Origin: Haloplanus aerogenes
GTDB lineage: Archaea; Halobacteriota; Halobacteria; Halobacteriales; Haloferacaceae
Direction: 5' to 3'
Assembly: GCF_003856835.1 (NCBI RefSeq)
Contig: NZ_CP034145.1
Span: 3,397,955 to 3,461,954, forward strand
DNA length: 64,000 bases
This document shows, piece by piece, positions 8,181 to 17,286 of this stretch. Position numbers and translations under genes: made by a program. The first letter of the stretch is position 1, and every line of letters starts with the position of its first letter. The notes under the pieces were generated by a model that was not told where the DNA came from, did not search any database, and saw only the letters and a list, made by a program, of their open reading frames with translations.

Positions 8181-8252
8181 GTCCTGACGGAGATTTGAAC
8201 TCCGGTCCCTGGCTCCGCAAGCCAAGAGGATAGTCCACTACCCTATCAGGAC
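8180..8252 (-). tRNA. tRNA-Arg (anticodon GCG)
   Basis: Minus-strand cloverleaf: acceptor GTCCTGA pairs with TCAGGAC over 7 bp, the D-arm follows, the anticodon stem TTGGC/GCCAG encloses loop TTGCGGA with anticodon GCG (Arg, CGC codons), and the T-arm is CCGGAGTTCAAATCTCCG. Discriminator G, no encoded CCA, no intron. Its 3' end points toward the repeat string at 7738-8180 and is the evident source of the tRNA fragments found there. Confidence 0.95.
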
Positions 8253-8395
8253 TCATTCATCCATACCGCGGAGTCGCTTAAGACGGTTACGATACGCCGG
8301 CGACGAACGAAGTGAGTCGAGTGAACTCGGCGGAAATGTCAAAGACGGTTTTGAGAGTACCGAAAGGGTATGCCGCCGGGTCACGGAGCGAAGGT

Positions 8396-8848
8396 ATGGA
8401 TCGTCGAAACCTGCTCCGGGCGGCCCCACTGCTCGTACTTGCTGGGTGTGTCGGTCGCGGTGGGAGTGGTGGTGACGACGGCGACGGCGGCGACGATAGC
8501 GACGACCAACCCCGCGTGACCGACCGAACGTTCGACGACACGGGCGAGTGTTCGTTGCCCGAGACGGCGACGGTCGACGCGTCGGCGTCGGAGGTTCGGG
8601 TCGACGGATGTATCACGGGTCCCAACGGCTGCGCGGTCGCGCGCCTCGACGCCGCGACGGTCGACGGCGACGAACTGACCGTGGTCGTCACGACGGAGCG
8701 GGACGCACCGCCGGACGTGGCGTGTACGGAGGCGCTGGTCTACCGATCCTACACGGCGACGATCACCCTCGACGGGAGCGTGGGGTCGGTGCGGGTGGTC
8801 CACGACGCGGCAGGTGGTCGGGAGACGGTCGTCGACCGGTCGGTGTGA
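8396..8848 (+). CDS. Small secreted lipoprotein, unknown function
   Basis: 150-residue exported protein. The N terminus MDRRNLLRAAPLLVLAGC has a twin-arginine pair, a hydrophobic core and a lipobox with the acylated Cys at 18, followed by a Gly/Asp linker to about residue 40. The mature part is a short beta-rich domain with four further Cys (GECSLPE, DGCITGPNGC, DVACTE) that could form two disulfides. No family is recognised. The start is the ATG immediately before DRRN; 28 upstream codons lack signal character. Confidence 0.75.
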   Translation: MDRRNLLRAAPLLVLAGCVGRGGSGGDDGDGGDDSDDQPRVTDRTFDDTGECSLPETATVDASASEVRVDGCITGPNGCAVARLDAATVDGDELTVVVTTERDAPPDVACTEALVYRSYTATITLDGSVGSVRVVHDAAGGRETVVDRSV

Positions 8849-8987
8849 CAGCCGAAGGTTGATACGTGAAAGCGACCCCAGTTCGGGTCGTGATCGGCCA
8901 GCGACGACGAACGAAATCGAGAGACCGAAGCGCGGTGTTCGGGCAAGGACAACGCTTAACCGGAGGGTTCGCCTGTTGCACGGTACT

Positions 8988-10451
8988 ATGGGCGTAATCG
9001 AGGACGTGTACGAGGACCTCGACACGGACGTGGAGTTCGAGGAGTTCGAGGCCGCCGTCCACGACAAGGTCGAGCAGATGGGAGGGCTCGCCGACGAGGA
9101 GACGGCGGCGATGCTCATCGCCCACGAGTTAGAGGACGAGGAGGTGAGCGGCGTCGCGGACATCGAACCCGGCATGGACGAGGTGAAGTTCCTCGCGAAG
9201 GTAGTCGGCGTCGGTGACCTGCGGACGTTCGAACGCGAGGGCGACGGTGACGACGACGAGGAGGAGGTCGACGAGGGACGCGTCATCAACGTCGAGGTGG
9301 CCGACGAGACCGGACAGGTGCGTATCTCCTTCTGGGACCGCATGGCGCAGTCCGTCGCCGACGGCGAACTCGACGTGGGCGACGTGTTGCGGATCAAGGG
9401 CCGACCACAGGAGGGGTACAGCGGCGTCGAAGTGAGCGTCGACCAAGCGGAGGTCGACGAGGACGCCGACGTGGACGTACAGGTGCAGGACACCTACCGC
9501 ATCGACGACCTCTCGCTCGGCCTCTCGGACGTGAACCTGCAGGGGCGAGTGCTGGCGACGGATTCCGTGCGGACCTTCGACCGCGACGACGGGAGCGAGG
9601 GTCGCGTCGCCAACCTGACCCTCGGCGACGAGACGGGGCGCGTGCGGGTGACGCTGTGGGACGAAAAAGCCGACCGGGCCGAAGAACTCGACTCCGGTAC
9701 GTCGGTCGAAGTCGTCGACGGGTACGTCCGGGAACGCGACGGCGACCTCGAACTCCACGTCGGATCGCGCGGCGCAGTCGAAGAGATCGACGACGACATC
9801 AGCTACGACCCGGAGACGGACGACATCTCGTCGCTGGAACTCGGCCAGACGGCCGACCTCGCCGGCGGCGTCATCGAGACCGATCCCAAGCGAACGTTCG
9901 ACCGCGACGACGGGAGCGAGGGACAGGTGCGGAACGTGCGTATCAAAGACGAGACGGGCGACATCCGGGTCGCGTTGTGGGGCGAGAAAGCCGACCTCGA
10001 TATCGACCTCGCGGACTACGTCGTCGTCACCGACGCCGAGATTCAGGAGGGGTGGCAGGACGACCTGGAGGCCTCCGCCGGGTGGCGTGCGACGGTGACG
10101 GTGACCGATCCGCCGAGCGACGCGCCGGGGACCGACGCGAGCGGGTCGGGGGATACGGCGAACGCGGGCGGCGTGAGTGGGAGTGGCAGTCCCGGCCTCG
10201 ACGCGTTCGGAGACGAGGGGGCAAGCAGCGCGGACACGGCGACGGGAGGATCGAGTGCGAACGCGACGACCGCCGACGGCGAGACCGTCCAGTTCACGGG
10301 GACGGTCGTGCAAGCAGGGAATCCGGTCGTCCTCGACGACGGGACGGAGACGCGAAGCGTCGAGACGGACGCCGATCTCCGACTGGGTGAGGAGGTAACC
10401 GTCCGCGGACCGATCCACGACGGCCGGATCGACGCGGACGAAGTGTACTGA
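8988..10451 (+). CDS. rpa2: Replication protein A, multi-OB-fold ssDNA-binding protein
   Basis: 487-residue single-stranded DNA-binding protein for replication and repair. A helical N terminus is followed by three tandem OB folds, about 60-175, 178-285 and 285-385; OB2 and OB3 share the segment RTFDRDDGSEG, and each has the (R/I)xxxLWxEKAD strand typical of haloarchaeal RPA. A Gly/Ser/Thr-rich linker (about 390-435) leads to a short fourth OB-like module (VQFTGTVVQAGNPVVLDDGT). No zinc finger is visible, unlike the RPA1/RPA3 type. Start is the ATG before GVIEDVYEDL. Its stop lies inside a palindromic repeat that begins at 10451. Confidence 0.9.
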   Translation: MGVIEDVYEDLDTDVEFEEFEAAVHDKVEQMGGLADEETAAMLIAHELEDEEVSGVADIEPGMDEVKFLAKVVGVGDLRTFEREGDGDDDEEEVDEGRVINVEVADETGQVRISFWDRMAQSVADGELDVGDVLRIKGRPQEGYSGVEVSVDQAEVDEDADVDVQVQDTYRIDDLSLGLSDVNLQGRVLATDSVRTFDRDDGSEGRVANLTLGDETGRVRVTLWDEKADRAEELDSGTSVEVVDGYVRERDGDLELHVGSRGAVEEIDDDISYDPETDDISSLELGQTADLAGGVIETDPKRTFDRDDGSEGQVRNVRIKDETGDIRVALWGEKADLDIDLADYVVVTDAEIQEGWQDDLEASAGWRATVTVTDPPSDAPGTDASGSGDTANAGGVSGSGSPGLDAFGDEGASSADTATGGSSANATTADGETVQFTGTVVQAGNPVVLDDGTETRSVETDADLRLGEEVTVRGPIHDGRIDADEVY

Positions 10452-10612
10452 TACTGGTGGTTGTACCGATTTCGAGCTATAGTAGCGTTTGGAACTGTTT
10501 GCACACCTGATCGCCAGACCGCGTGCGATCAGGTGTGCGATGACTTACAAAGGCTACTATAGTCGTCAGCCCGGAGTGGCGACTAGCTTGCTCGACGTAC
10601 AGCCGACAGTAC
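10451..10612. repeat. Palindromic element split by a nested hairpin
   Basis: The ends ATACTGGTGGTTGTA (10451-10465) and GTACAGCCGACAGTAC (10597-10612) are imperfect inverted repeats and match the ends of the element at 60916-60995. The segment GAGTGGCGACTAG with following bases also matches the inner stem of that element. In this copy the left inner arm is interrupted by the 86-bp hairpin at 10477-10562. The element starts on the last base of the rpa2 stop codon, so it may also act as a terminator. Confidence 0.65.
10477..10562. repeat. 86-bp hairpin element, copy 1
   Basis: Perfect outer stem CTATAGTAGC/GCTACTATAG (10 bp), imperfect middle, perfect inner stem GCACACCTGATCGC/GCGATCAGGTGTGC (14 bp) and a 10-nt loop CAGACCGCGT. 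The 38-nt arms are base-for-base identical to the copy at 21176-21261; only the loop differs. There is no ORF. It looks like a miniature inverted-repeat element or a structured RNA; no parent transposase is present in the window. Confidence 0.8.
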
Positions 10613-10661
10613 GAACGCTCGCGTCGAGGAAGCGGAGAAGGGGGTGGGCGGGGCGCTGGGT

Positions 10662-12662
10662 TCAGGGGTCGACTTCGTCGTCGTCGACGCCGTCGTTGTT
10701 CATCCCGGAGCCGTCGTTGTGGCGGCACTGCTCGGTGTAGAAGCCGAGGTCGAAGGTGACGGAGTCACCCTGCACCTCGTTGCCGTGGTCGATGGGGAGC
10801 CACCACTGGAAGGCGACGTAGTGCACATCGGGAGATTCGGAGTAGCAGTCCCGACTGGTGTCGGCGCCACCACCCTGCGGAGCGGGCTCGTTGCCGCCGA
10901 GTGGCACGCCGTTTCCGGCGGAGAGCGCGTTCAGCACTTCGCGGAGGGAGCCCTCGATGAACACGTCCTCGTCGTCCTGGTGGACGTTGTCGCCGTCGTC
11001 GTACCACGCGCGGGCACGGAGTTTGTCGGCGAGTTCGGGACCGCCCTGCGTCGGCGGTTCGGGCGTCGGCGTTCCGGGGCTCTCCTGACAGATCTCCGTC
11101 TCGAAGTCGGACTCGTTCTCGTTGTAGACGAAGGAGTTGCGGAAGGAGGTGGTCTCGCCGGGGGCGAGTTCGCCGAGGCTCCACTCGAAGGCGAGGCCGA
11201 CGTCGCCCGTCCCGCTGTCGGGGTACTGGTCGTCGTTGTTGTAGCCACCGTTCCGCCAGCGGCTGAGCGTCGTCGACCAGAAGTCGAGGTCGTGGTTGAC
11301 ACTCAGGTCTTCACCGGTGAAGCCAGCGAACAGTCCCAGCCCCTCGTCCTCCTGGAAGATGAACTCACACTCCGTCGTCGTATCGAGGTAGTACTCCCCG
11401 ACCTCACCTCCCGGCGCGTCGATGTCGTAGTCGACGTACTGGGAGATGCGGAGGTCGTCGAACGTCGCACCGCTCCCGCTGGGGTTGGTGACCTCGTACT
11501 CGACACGCAGGGTCGCCTCGTTCGGATCGAGGGTGACGTTCCGGTCCACTTCGAGGGTGACCGTCGTTCCACCCGAGGTTTGGACGGGGATCGTGATGGT
11601 CGATTCGGCGGTCGTCCCGGCACTAACGGACCCGGGGAAGGGAGTGTCGAGCGAGCCGTCCTGCTCGGCGTTCGCGAGGGACCCCGTCCCGTCACGGAAG
11701 CCGTAGGTTTCGCGATAGAGCGTCCCCACGCCGTTGAAGTCCCAGTTCGTCCCCTGGACGGTCGTCCCCGATCCGAGTTCGCCGACGTTGACGTCGAGGC
11801 TCGAATTGCTGATGTTGATGTCGTACGGGCCGTCGGGATCGGTCGGGCCCTCACTTCGCTTCGAATCGGTGGCCGAAGCCGCCTTCGAGGCCGCAGCCAG
11901 TCCGGCCGTCCCGGCACCCGCCGCCGCGGCGCCTTTCCGGAGCGCCGAGCGACGGTCGCTCGGGTCGTCGGGGGTGGTAGTGTCCGCCTCCGTCTCCGTC
12001 TCCACGCTCGCGTCGCCGTCGTCACCGCCACCGAGCGCCGGCACCGCACCGAGCAGAGCGAGCGGCCACAGCGACGCCTGTGCCCCGTCCTCGTCGGGGT
12101 CGTCGGCTTCGGGTTCGGTGAGACCGTTCTCTGCCTCGTCGACGAGGCGGCCGTTCATCCAGAGGAGCGCGGGGTTGTCACAGGCGGCGAAGTCGAAGGT
12201 GACCTCGCCGAAGTCGCCGGGTTTCACGTCGTCGATGGTGATGACGGGCGCTTCCATGTCGTCGTCACCGACGTCGGCGAGGGCTTCACAGGGGCCTTCT
12301 TCGGACCCCAGCCCGCCCGGTGGGAACTGTTCTTGCCGGGTGGCGTCCATGAACGCCGTGCGGTCCGAGAAGACGAGTTCGATGGGTCGCCCGTTCGGAT
12401 CGGCCGCCGGAAGCGAGAGGTCGGGAATCTCGCCGTCCTCGGGCATTCTGGCGTAGTCCGTCTCCTCGCCCATCCAGTCCGAATAGTGCTCGTCCCAGCT
12501 CACCTTGAGGTCGAGTTCGCCGGCCACCAGCCGGTTGTTTTCGAACGATTCCTGATCGCTGAAGTACGCGCTCGTCCCGAGGCCGGCGCCGGCCGACGCC
12601 GCGCCGATGGTGCCGAGCGCGGCCAGCGTCTTGCGCCGCGAGATGTTGAAGTCGTCTTGCAT
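10662..12662 (-). CDS. SipW-type secreted surface protein with inserted domain
   Basis: 666-residue exported protein. The N terminus MQDDFNISRRKTLAALGTIG then AASAGAGLGTSAYFSDQE is the SipW-cognate type of TasA/CalY-like fibre proteins (hydrophobic run ending TSAYFSD). Residues 30-192 and 543-666 align with the paralogue at 36364-37794: shared words include DDVKPGDFGEVTFDF, TEPEADDPDE and EQCRHNDGSGMN. Between them lie about 350 residues absent from the paralogue, opening with a hydrophobic run, an Asp/Thr linker and a second twin-Arg-like hydrophobic segment (RRSALRKGAAAAGAGTAG) and then beta-sandwich sequence. Start is the ATG before QDDFN; a leader of roughly 80 nt precedes it. No SipW signal peptidase gene is in the window. 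Confidence 0.8.
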   Translation of the reverse strand: MQDDFNISRRKTLAALGTIGAASAGAGLGTSAYFSDQESFENNRLVAGELDLKVSWDEHYSDWMGEETDYARMPEDGEIPDLSLPAADPNGRPIELVFSDRTAFMDATRQEQFPPGGLGSEEGPCEALADVGDDDMEAPVITIDDVKPGDFGEVTFDFAACDNPALLWMNGRLVDEAENGLTEPEADDPDEDGAQASLWPLALLGAVPALGGGDDGDASVETETEADTTTPDDPSDRRSALRKGAAAAGAGTAGLAAASKAASATDSKRSEGPTDPDGPYDINISNSSLDVNVGELGSGTTVQGTNWDFNGVGTLYRETYGFRDGTGSLANAEQDGSLDTPFPGSVSAGTTAESTITIPVQTSGGTTVTLEVDRNVTLDPNEATLRVEYEVTNPSGSGATFDDLRISQYVDYDIDAPGGEVGEYYLDTTTECEFIFQEDEGLGLFAGFTGEDLSVNHDLDFWSTTLSRWRNGGYNNDDQYPDSGTGDVGLAFEWSLGELAPGETTSFRNSFVYNENESDFETEICQESPGTPTPEPPTQGGPELADKLRARAWYDDGDNVHQDDEDVFIEGSLREVLNALSAGNGVPLGGNEPAPQGGGADTSRDCYSESPDVHYVAFQWWLPIDHGNEVQGDSVTFDLGFYTEQCRHNDGSGMNNDGVDDDEVDP

Positions 12663-13019
12663 CGTATGCCACTCCCCTCTCGGGGACGCCCACCGGTGGC
12701 GTCGAACCACCACCGGTCGCCGGCCACCCGAGTGAGACAGTCTTGTTACATACACCTATACCCATAGCTAATCACCACTTTCAGGAGGTTAACGCACGAT
12801 TTTGTGGAATAATTACCGATTATCCAGTTTGATGAAACGACGAACCACGGCCGAAATCGAAAGACTGCGTCGCCATACATCTAAACGACAATTAAACTAC
12901 AACTATGCGTGACACTTCTGGCGAGGATCGACGCGCAGACAGTACCGGCGAGCGGAATGGGGCACAGGGTCGCTCGGCTGACGGAAAGGATTATACGCGC
13001 CACGGACACCTATCGGAGT
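12663..13019. promoter_or_regulatory. Divergent intergenic region, SipW-type gene and histone
   Basis: 357 bp without a gene. Near the SipW-type gene lies a probable untranslated leader with an inverted repeat CGGTGG/CCACCG (minus strand), and an AT-rich block at about 12740-12900 contains its likely promoter (TATAGGTGTATG on the minus strand). The histone promoter is at the other end. A short frame running into the histone start has no good start signal and was not called. Confidence 0.5.
12988..12996 (+). promoter_or_regulatory. TATA box of the histone-deacetylase operon
   Basis: GGATTATAC lies about 28 nt before the histone ATG at 13020, the spacing of a leaderless haloarchaeal transcript. 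This supports the ATG before SVELPFAPV over the longer upstream frame. Confidence 0.6.
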
Positions 13020-13451
13020 ATGAGTGTCGAGTTACCGTTCGCCCCGGTAGACACGATCATCCGTCGGAACGCGGGTGACCTGCGGGTGAGTGCGGGTGCG
13101 GCGGAGGAACTCGCCCGTCGCATCCAGCACCACGGGGCGGATCTCGCCGTCGACGCGGCCGAACGAGCGACGGCGGACGGGCGGAAGACGCTGATGGCCG
13201 CCGACTTCGGCGTGGAGCAGGTGGTCGACCGGGACGACCTCGAACTCCCGGTGGCGCCGGTCGATCGCATCGCTCGCCTCGAAATCGACGGGCACTACCG
13301 CGTCTCGATGGACGCGCGGATCGCGCTCGCCGACATCCTGGAGGATTACGCCGATAACGTCGCCGCCGCGGCGGCGACACTCGCCAATCATGCCGATCGG
13401 CGGACTATCCAGGCGGAGGATATCGAGACGTACTTCGCACTCTTCGAATAG
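13020..13451 (+). CDS. hstA: Archaeal doublet histone
   Basis: 143-residue protein with two tandem histone folds, as in other haloarchaeal histones. The first fold starts LPFAPVDTIIRRNAGDLRVS and the second LPVAPVDRIARLEIDGHYRV; each has the three-helix pattern ending in a TI/TL...ADF/AEDI segment. It binds and bends DNA as an intramolecular dimer, although in haloarchaea the protein is scarce and acts more like a transcriptional regulator than a packaging protein. The stop TAG is followed at once by the ATG of the histone deacetylase gene, so the two are surely co-transcribed. Confidence 0.95.
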   Translation: MSVELPFAPVDTIIRRNAGDLRVSAGAAEELARRIQHHGADLAVDAAERATADGRKTLMAADFGVEQVVDRDDLELPVAPVDRIARLEIDGHYRVSMDARIALADILEDYADNVAAAAATLANHADRRTIQAEDIETYFALFE

Positions 13452-14459
<1,008 letters not shown>

Positions 14460-14466
14460 GGTAGGA

Positions 14467-15816
14467 CTACGGAACCGGATCGAAGTAGCGAGCGAGTTCG
14501 ACGCCGAAGTCGTCGGCCAGCCCAGCAACCGCGTCGCCGACGAGGAGGTCGTACTCCGATTCCAGTGCCGTCTCGACCTGTGCGCCGAGCGCCACGTCGA
14601 AGATGGCGTCGCTCCCGAGGAGGTCGGCAGGCGTCGTGAACTCGCGTTCGCGCTCGACGACGTAGCGGTCGCCGTCGAGGAAGGGTCCGTACACGTCACG
14701 GTCGGCGTAGGCGTCGTAGAAGCCGGTCGCGTGGTCGCGGACGTGAACCGGCGGCCCGGCGTGACGCGCCACGCTCGCCAGTTCGGACACAGCGAGTTCG
14801 ACCAGCAGGACGGCCCGGTCGTCGGCGAACGTGGCAGAGCGCAGCGGCGCGAAGCCTCGCCGGTCGAGTTCGCCGGCGATCCCGTCGAGCGACTTGCGGA
14901 GCTGGGGGTAGAGCTGATCGTCGACGAGATCGGGCGTCTCGAAGACGACGGCGACGGGCGTCGTTCCCCGGCGGTCGAGATGGGCACGGACGGCGTCCGC
15001 GTCGAGGGGGGCGGGGTCGCTCGGGACGAAGGGGTCCTCGCGGGGGTCGGCGAGGAAATCGCGGGCGTAGTGCTGGAGGCGGGCGACGTTCTCGGCGGCA
15101 CAGACGGCGGCGACGTTGCGCTCGGGATCGGTCGGATCGATGACGACGAGCGGATCGTCGAACGTCGCCGTCCCGTGGTCCTCGGGGTCGAGGCGGACGG
15201 GCGGGTGCCAGTCGGAAGCGGCGCGGAGCAGGGGTTCGAAGCCGCCGTATTCGAGGACGAGGAGTTCGGAGAGGTAGCCAGAGAAGCCGCGGGTGCGGAG
15301 GTCGCTCCCGTAGGCGCCGATACCGGTGAGGAAGGCCTTGAACAGGCGCACGTCGCGCGCGAGAGTCTCGTCGAGACGCTCCTGCAAGTAGGCGTCGTGG
15401 AAGGGCGTGCGGTCGACCGCCGACTGGATTTCGGTCGCGTCGGCCACGTCGTAACAGGGGACGAGGTCCACGTCGAACCCCTGCACCTCGCCGGTGACGT
15501 AGGGGTGTTCGGCGTACTCCTCGCGGCCGTCGGGGAGGGCGGCTCGGCCGACGTCGAGCCCGTAGCGTTCCAAATCGGCGCGGTCGAGGTCCGGCGGGAA
15601 GCGGACGAACAGGTCGATGTCGCGGTCGTCGGCGAGCCACGTCCCGCGGGCCGTCGAGCCGACCTGCACCACGTCGGCGTCGACGGGGAGGTCGTCGACG
15701 GCGTCGCGGACGCGGTCGGTCAGGGCGGCGACGGCCGCCTGCAACCGCTCCCGTTCGGCGGCGTCCGGCGTCACGCGGTCGGCCACCCGCGCGACGACGG
15801 CCTCGAAGTCGCTCAT
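14467..15816 (-). CDS. cca: Archaeal CCA-adding tRNA nucleotidyltransferase
   Basis: 449-residue class I CCA-adding enzyme that builds the 3' CCA of tRNAs, needed here since the three tRNA genes seen do not encode CCA. The nucleotidyltransferase signature is VQVGSTARGTWLADDRDIDL near residues 47-66 (two catalytic carboxylates in DID), with the third Asp in FDVDLVPCYDV. The central and tail domains follow the archaeal pattern, e.g. LFKAFLTGIGAYGSDLRTRG. Start is the ATG before SDFEAVVA; the 17 upstream codons are Arg-rich. It is convergent with the deacetylase gene, 7 bp apart. Confidence 0.95.
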   Translation of the reverse strand: MSDFEAVVARVADRVTPDAAERERLQAAVAALTDRVRDAVDDLPVDADVVQVGSTARGTWLADDRDIDLFVRFPPDLDRADLERYGLDVGRAALPDGREEYAEHPYVTGEVQGFDVDLVPCYDVADATEIQSAVDRTPFHDAYLQERLDETLARDVRLFKAFLTGIGAYGSDLRTRGFSGYLSELLVLEYGGFEPLLRAASDWHPPVRLDPEDHGTATFDDPLVVIDPTDPERNVAAVCAAENVARLQHYARDFLADPREDPFVPSDPAPLDADAVRAHLDRRGTTPVAVVFETPDLVDDQLYPQLRKSLDGIAGELDRRGFAPLRSATFADDRAVLLVELAVSELASVARHAGPPVHVRDHATGFYDAYADRDVYGPFLDGDRYVVEREREFTTPADLLGSDAIFDVALGAQVETALESEYDLLVGDAVAGLADDFGVELARYFDPVP

Positions 15817-15934
15817 GGACCACTCATCACGTGCGCCCCGGCGAAAGCGTGTCGGTGTGCGCCCCATGCGACCGGCCGACGGAACGGGGTGAAAACGAAA
15901 GCCCTTTCATACGAGTTCGACTATCATCACCCGA

Positions 15935-16007
15935 GCCGTCGTAGCTCAGATGGTAGAGCACCTCGCTGTTAACGAGGTGGTCCCAGGTTCGAGCCCTGGC
16001 GACGGCG
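15935..16007 (+). tRNA. tRNA-Asn (anticodon GTT)
   Basis: Acceptor GCCGTCG/CGACGGC, D-arm with GATGGTAGAGC, anticodon stem CCTCG/CGAGG with loop CTGTTAA (anticodon GTT at 15968-15970), T-arm CCAGG TTCGAGC CCTGG, discriminator G, no CCA, no intron. Unlike the other two tRNA loci in this window it has no derived repeats beside it. Confidence 0.97.
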
Positions 16008-16119
16008 TCTTTCTTCCACCGTATCAGGCCCCGAGCGTGCCGTTTCGCATCCCGTCACATCCCTCCCGAGCCTCCGCTCGCGGCGCACGCCCCTATATAA
16101 TAAACATAACGATGAAATG

Positions 16120-16125
16120 TTTAAG
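16120..16125 (+). promoter_or_regulatory. TATA box of the ABC importer operon
   Basis: TTTAAG, centred about 33 nt before the ATG at 16156, in an AT-rich stretch that follows TATATAATAAAC. It implies a transcript with only a few leader bases, so there is no room for a thiamine riboswitch. Confidence 0.45.
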
Positions 16126-16155
16126 TAGGGGGCATCCTATCGCCCTTGCACGGGT

Positions 16156-17286
16156 ATGTCTTGGGAAAACACCACGCGGCGCGACGCGCTGCGGGCGGGC
16201 GGCGCAGCGGTCGTCGCCGGGTTCGCAGGCTGTGTCGGCGGAACGGGGGGAAGCAGCGACGAAGGCGACGCCAGCGGCTCTAACGGCACCAGTACGAGTA
16301 CGCCAACCGAACCGACCGACGTGTCGGTGATTCTGAACTGGAAGCCGAACGCCACGCAGGCGGGATACTTCGTCGCGGATCGGAACGGCTTCTACGAGGA
16401 AGAGGGATTGAACGTCGAACTCGTGCCCGGACAGGGCGGCGGGTTCGCGGCGAAACAGGTCGGCCTCGGCAACCAGGATATCGGGCTGGGGACGGGCGTC
16501 GCGCTGTTGCAGGCACGCAACCGCGACCTCGACATCCGCTCATTTGCGGGCGCACAGGACTCCAACGCCGCCATCTACACCGTCGAAGAGCAGTTCGGTG
16601 GAGAACTCACCGAACCGGCAGAGCTCGCGGGCAAGCGCGTCGCGGTCGTCGCGGAGTCCGCCAAGACGATGACGTATCTCGAGATGCTCCTCAAGCAGGA
16701 GGGCATCCGCGAGGACGTGGAACTCGTCAACGTCGGCGTCGAACAGCAGACCTCCAACCTCCTCTCGGGCAACGTCGACGCCGCGGTCGGCATCTTCTCC
16801 GACTCGCTCGGCCTCGAAGACAAGGGGTACAACGCGTCGATGCTCTGGCTGGCGAACTACACGCCGGCCATCGGGCGCACGGTCTTCGCCCAGCCCGGAT
16901 ACGCCAGCGAGAACCCCGACGTGATCCGGGGCTTCCTCCGCGCGACCGCCCGTGGGTGGGCGTGGGCGTCGAACAACCCCGAGGGTGCGATGGATCGAAT
17001 GGTCGAGGCGCGCCCCAGCCTGTCGAAATCGCGCGAAATCGGCCTGCTCAAGATGAAGTACACGGCGAAGAACCTCGTGTTGACCGACACGGTTCGGGAA
17101 CACGGCTGGGGGTACCAGCGCGCCGACGCCTGGGAGCAGGTCGTCAGCAGCCTCACCGAGGGCGGCGTCGTCGACGGCGACATCTCCGCCGAGGACGTAT
17201 GGACCAACGAGTATCTCGACACGGAGGCGAGTTTCGTCGGCGACTACGCCGCGAAAGTCTCCACCGACTACGACCTCCCCGTCTGA
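16156..17286 (+). CDS. ABC substrate-binding lipoprotein, NMT1/THI5 family
   Basis: 376-residue binding protein of a high-affinity importer. The N terminus MSWENTTRRDALRAGGAAVV has a twin-arginine motif and the lipobox GFAGC gives the anchoring Cys at about 27. The mature part is the THI5/NMT1 fold: VILNWKPNATQAGYFVADRN at the start, then GGGFAAKQVGLG and DIGLGTGVALLQARN. In this family ligands are thiamine pyrimidine precursors (ThiY-like), riboflavin, or taurine and sulfonates. The NWKPN/AGYFVA pattern favours thiamine precursors, but that is inference. The stop abuts the permease start directly. Confidence 0.85.
   Translation: MSWENTTRRDALRAGGAAVVAGFAGCVGGTGGSSDEGDASGSNGTSTSTPTEPTDVSVILNWKPNATQAGYFVADRNGFYEEEGLNVELVPGQGGGFAAKQVGLGNQDIGLGTGVALLQARNRDLDIRSFAGAQDSNAAIYTVEEQFGGELTEPAELAGKRVAVVAESAKTMTYLEMLLKQEGIREDVELVNVGVEQQTSNLLSGNVDAAVGIFSDSLGLEDKGYNASMLWLANYTPAIGRTVFAQPGYASENPDVIRGFLRATARGWAWASNNPEGAMDRMVEARPSLSKSREIGLLKMKYTAKNLVLTDTVREHGWGYQRADAWEQVVSSLTEGGVVDGDISAEDVWTNEYLDTEASFVGDYAAKVSTDYDLPV

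Noticed and set aside
5665..8252. Islet considered as a provirus or integrative plasmid
   Set aside because: No integrase, replication or virion gene is present; only a single cargo gene and repeats, so a complete element cannot be claimed.
10644..12767. 707-codon plus-strand ORF opposite the SipW-type gene
   Set aside because: It mirrors the real gene in the complementary frame; the minus strand has a signal peptide and a paralogue elsewhere in the window.
16081..16155. Thiamine riboswitch or long leader before the ABC importer
   Set aside because: The TATA box lies about 33 nt before the ATG, leaving only a few leader bases; no conserved THI-element pairing is visible.
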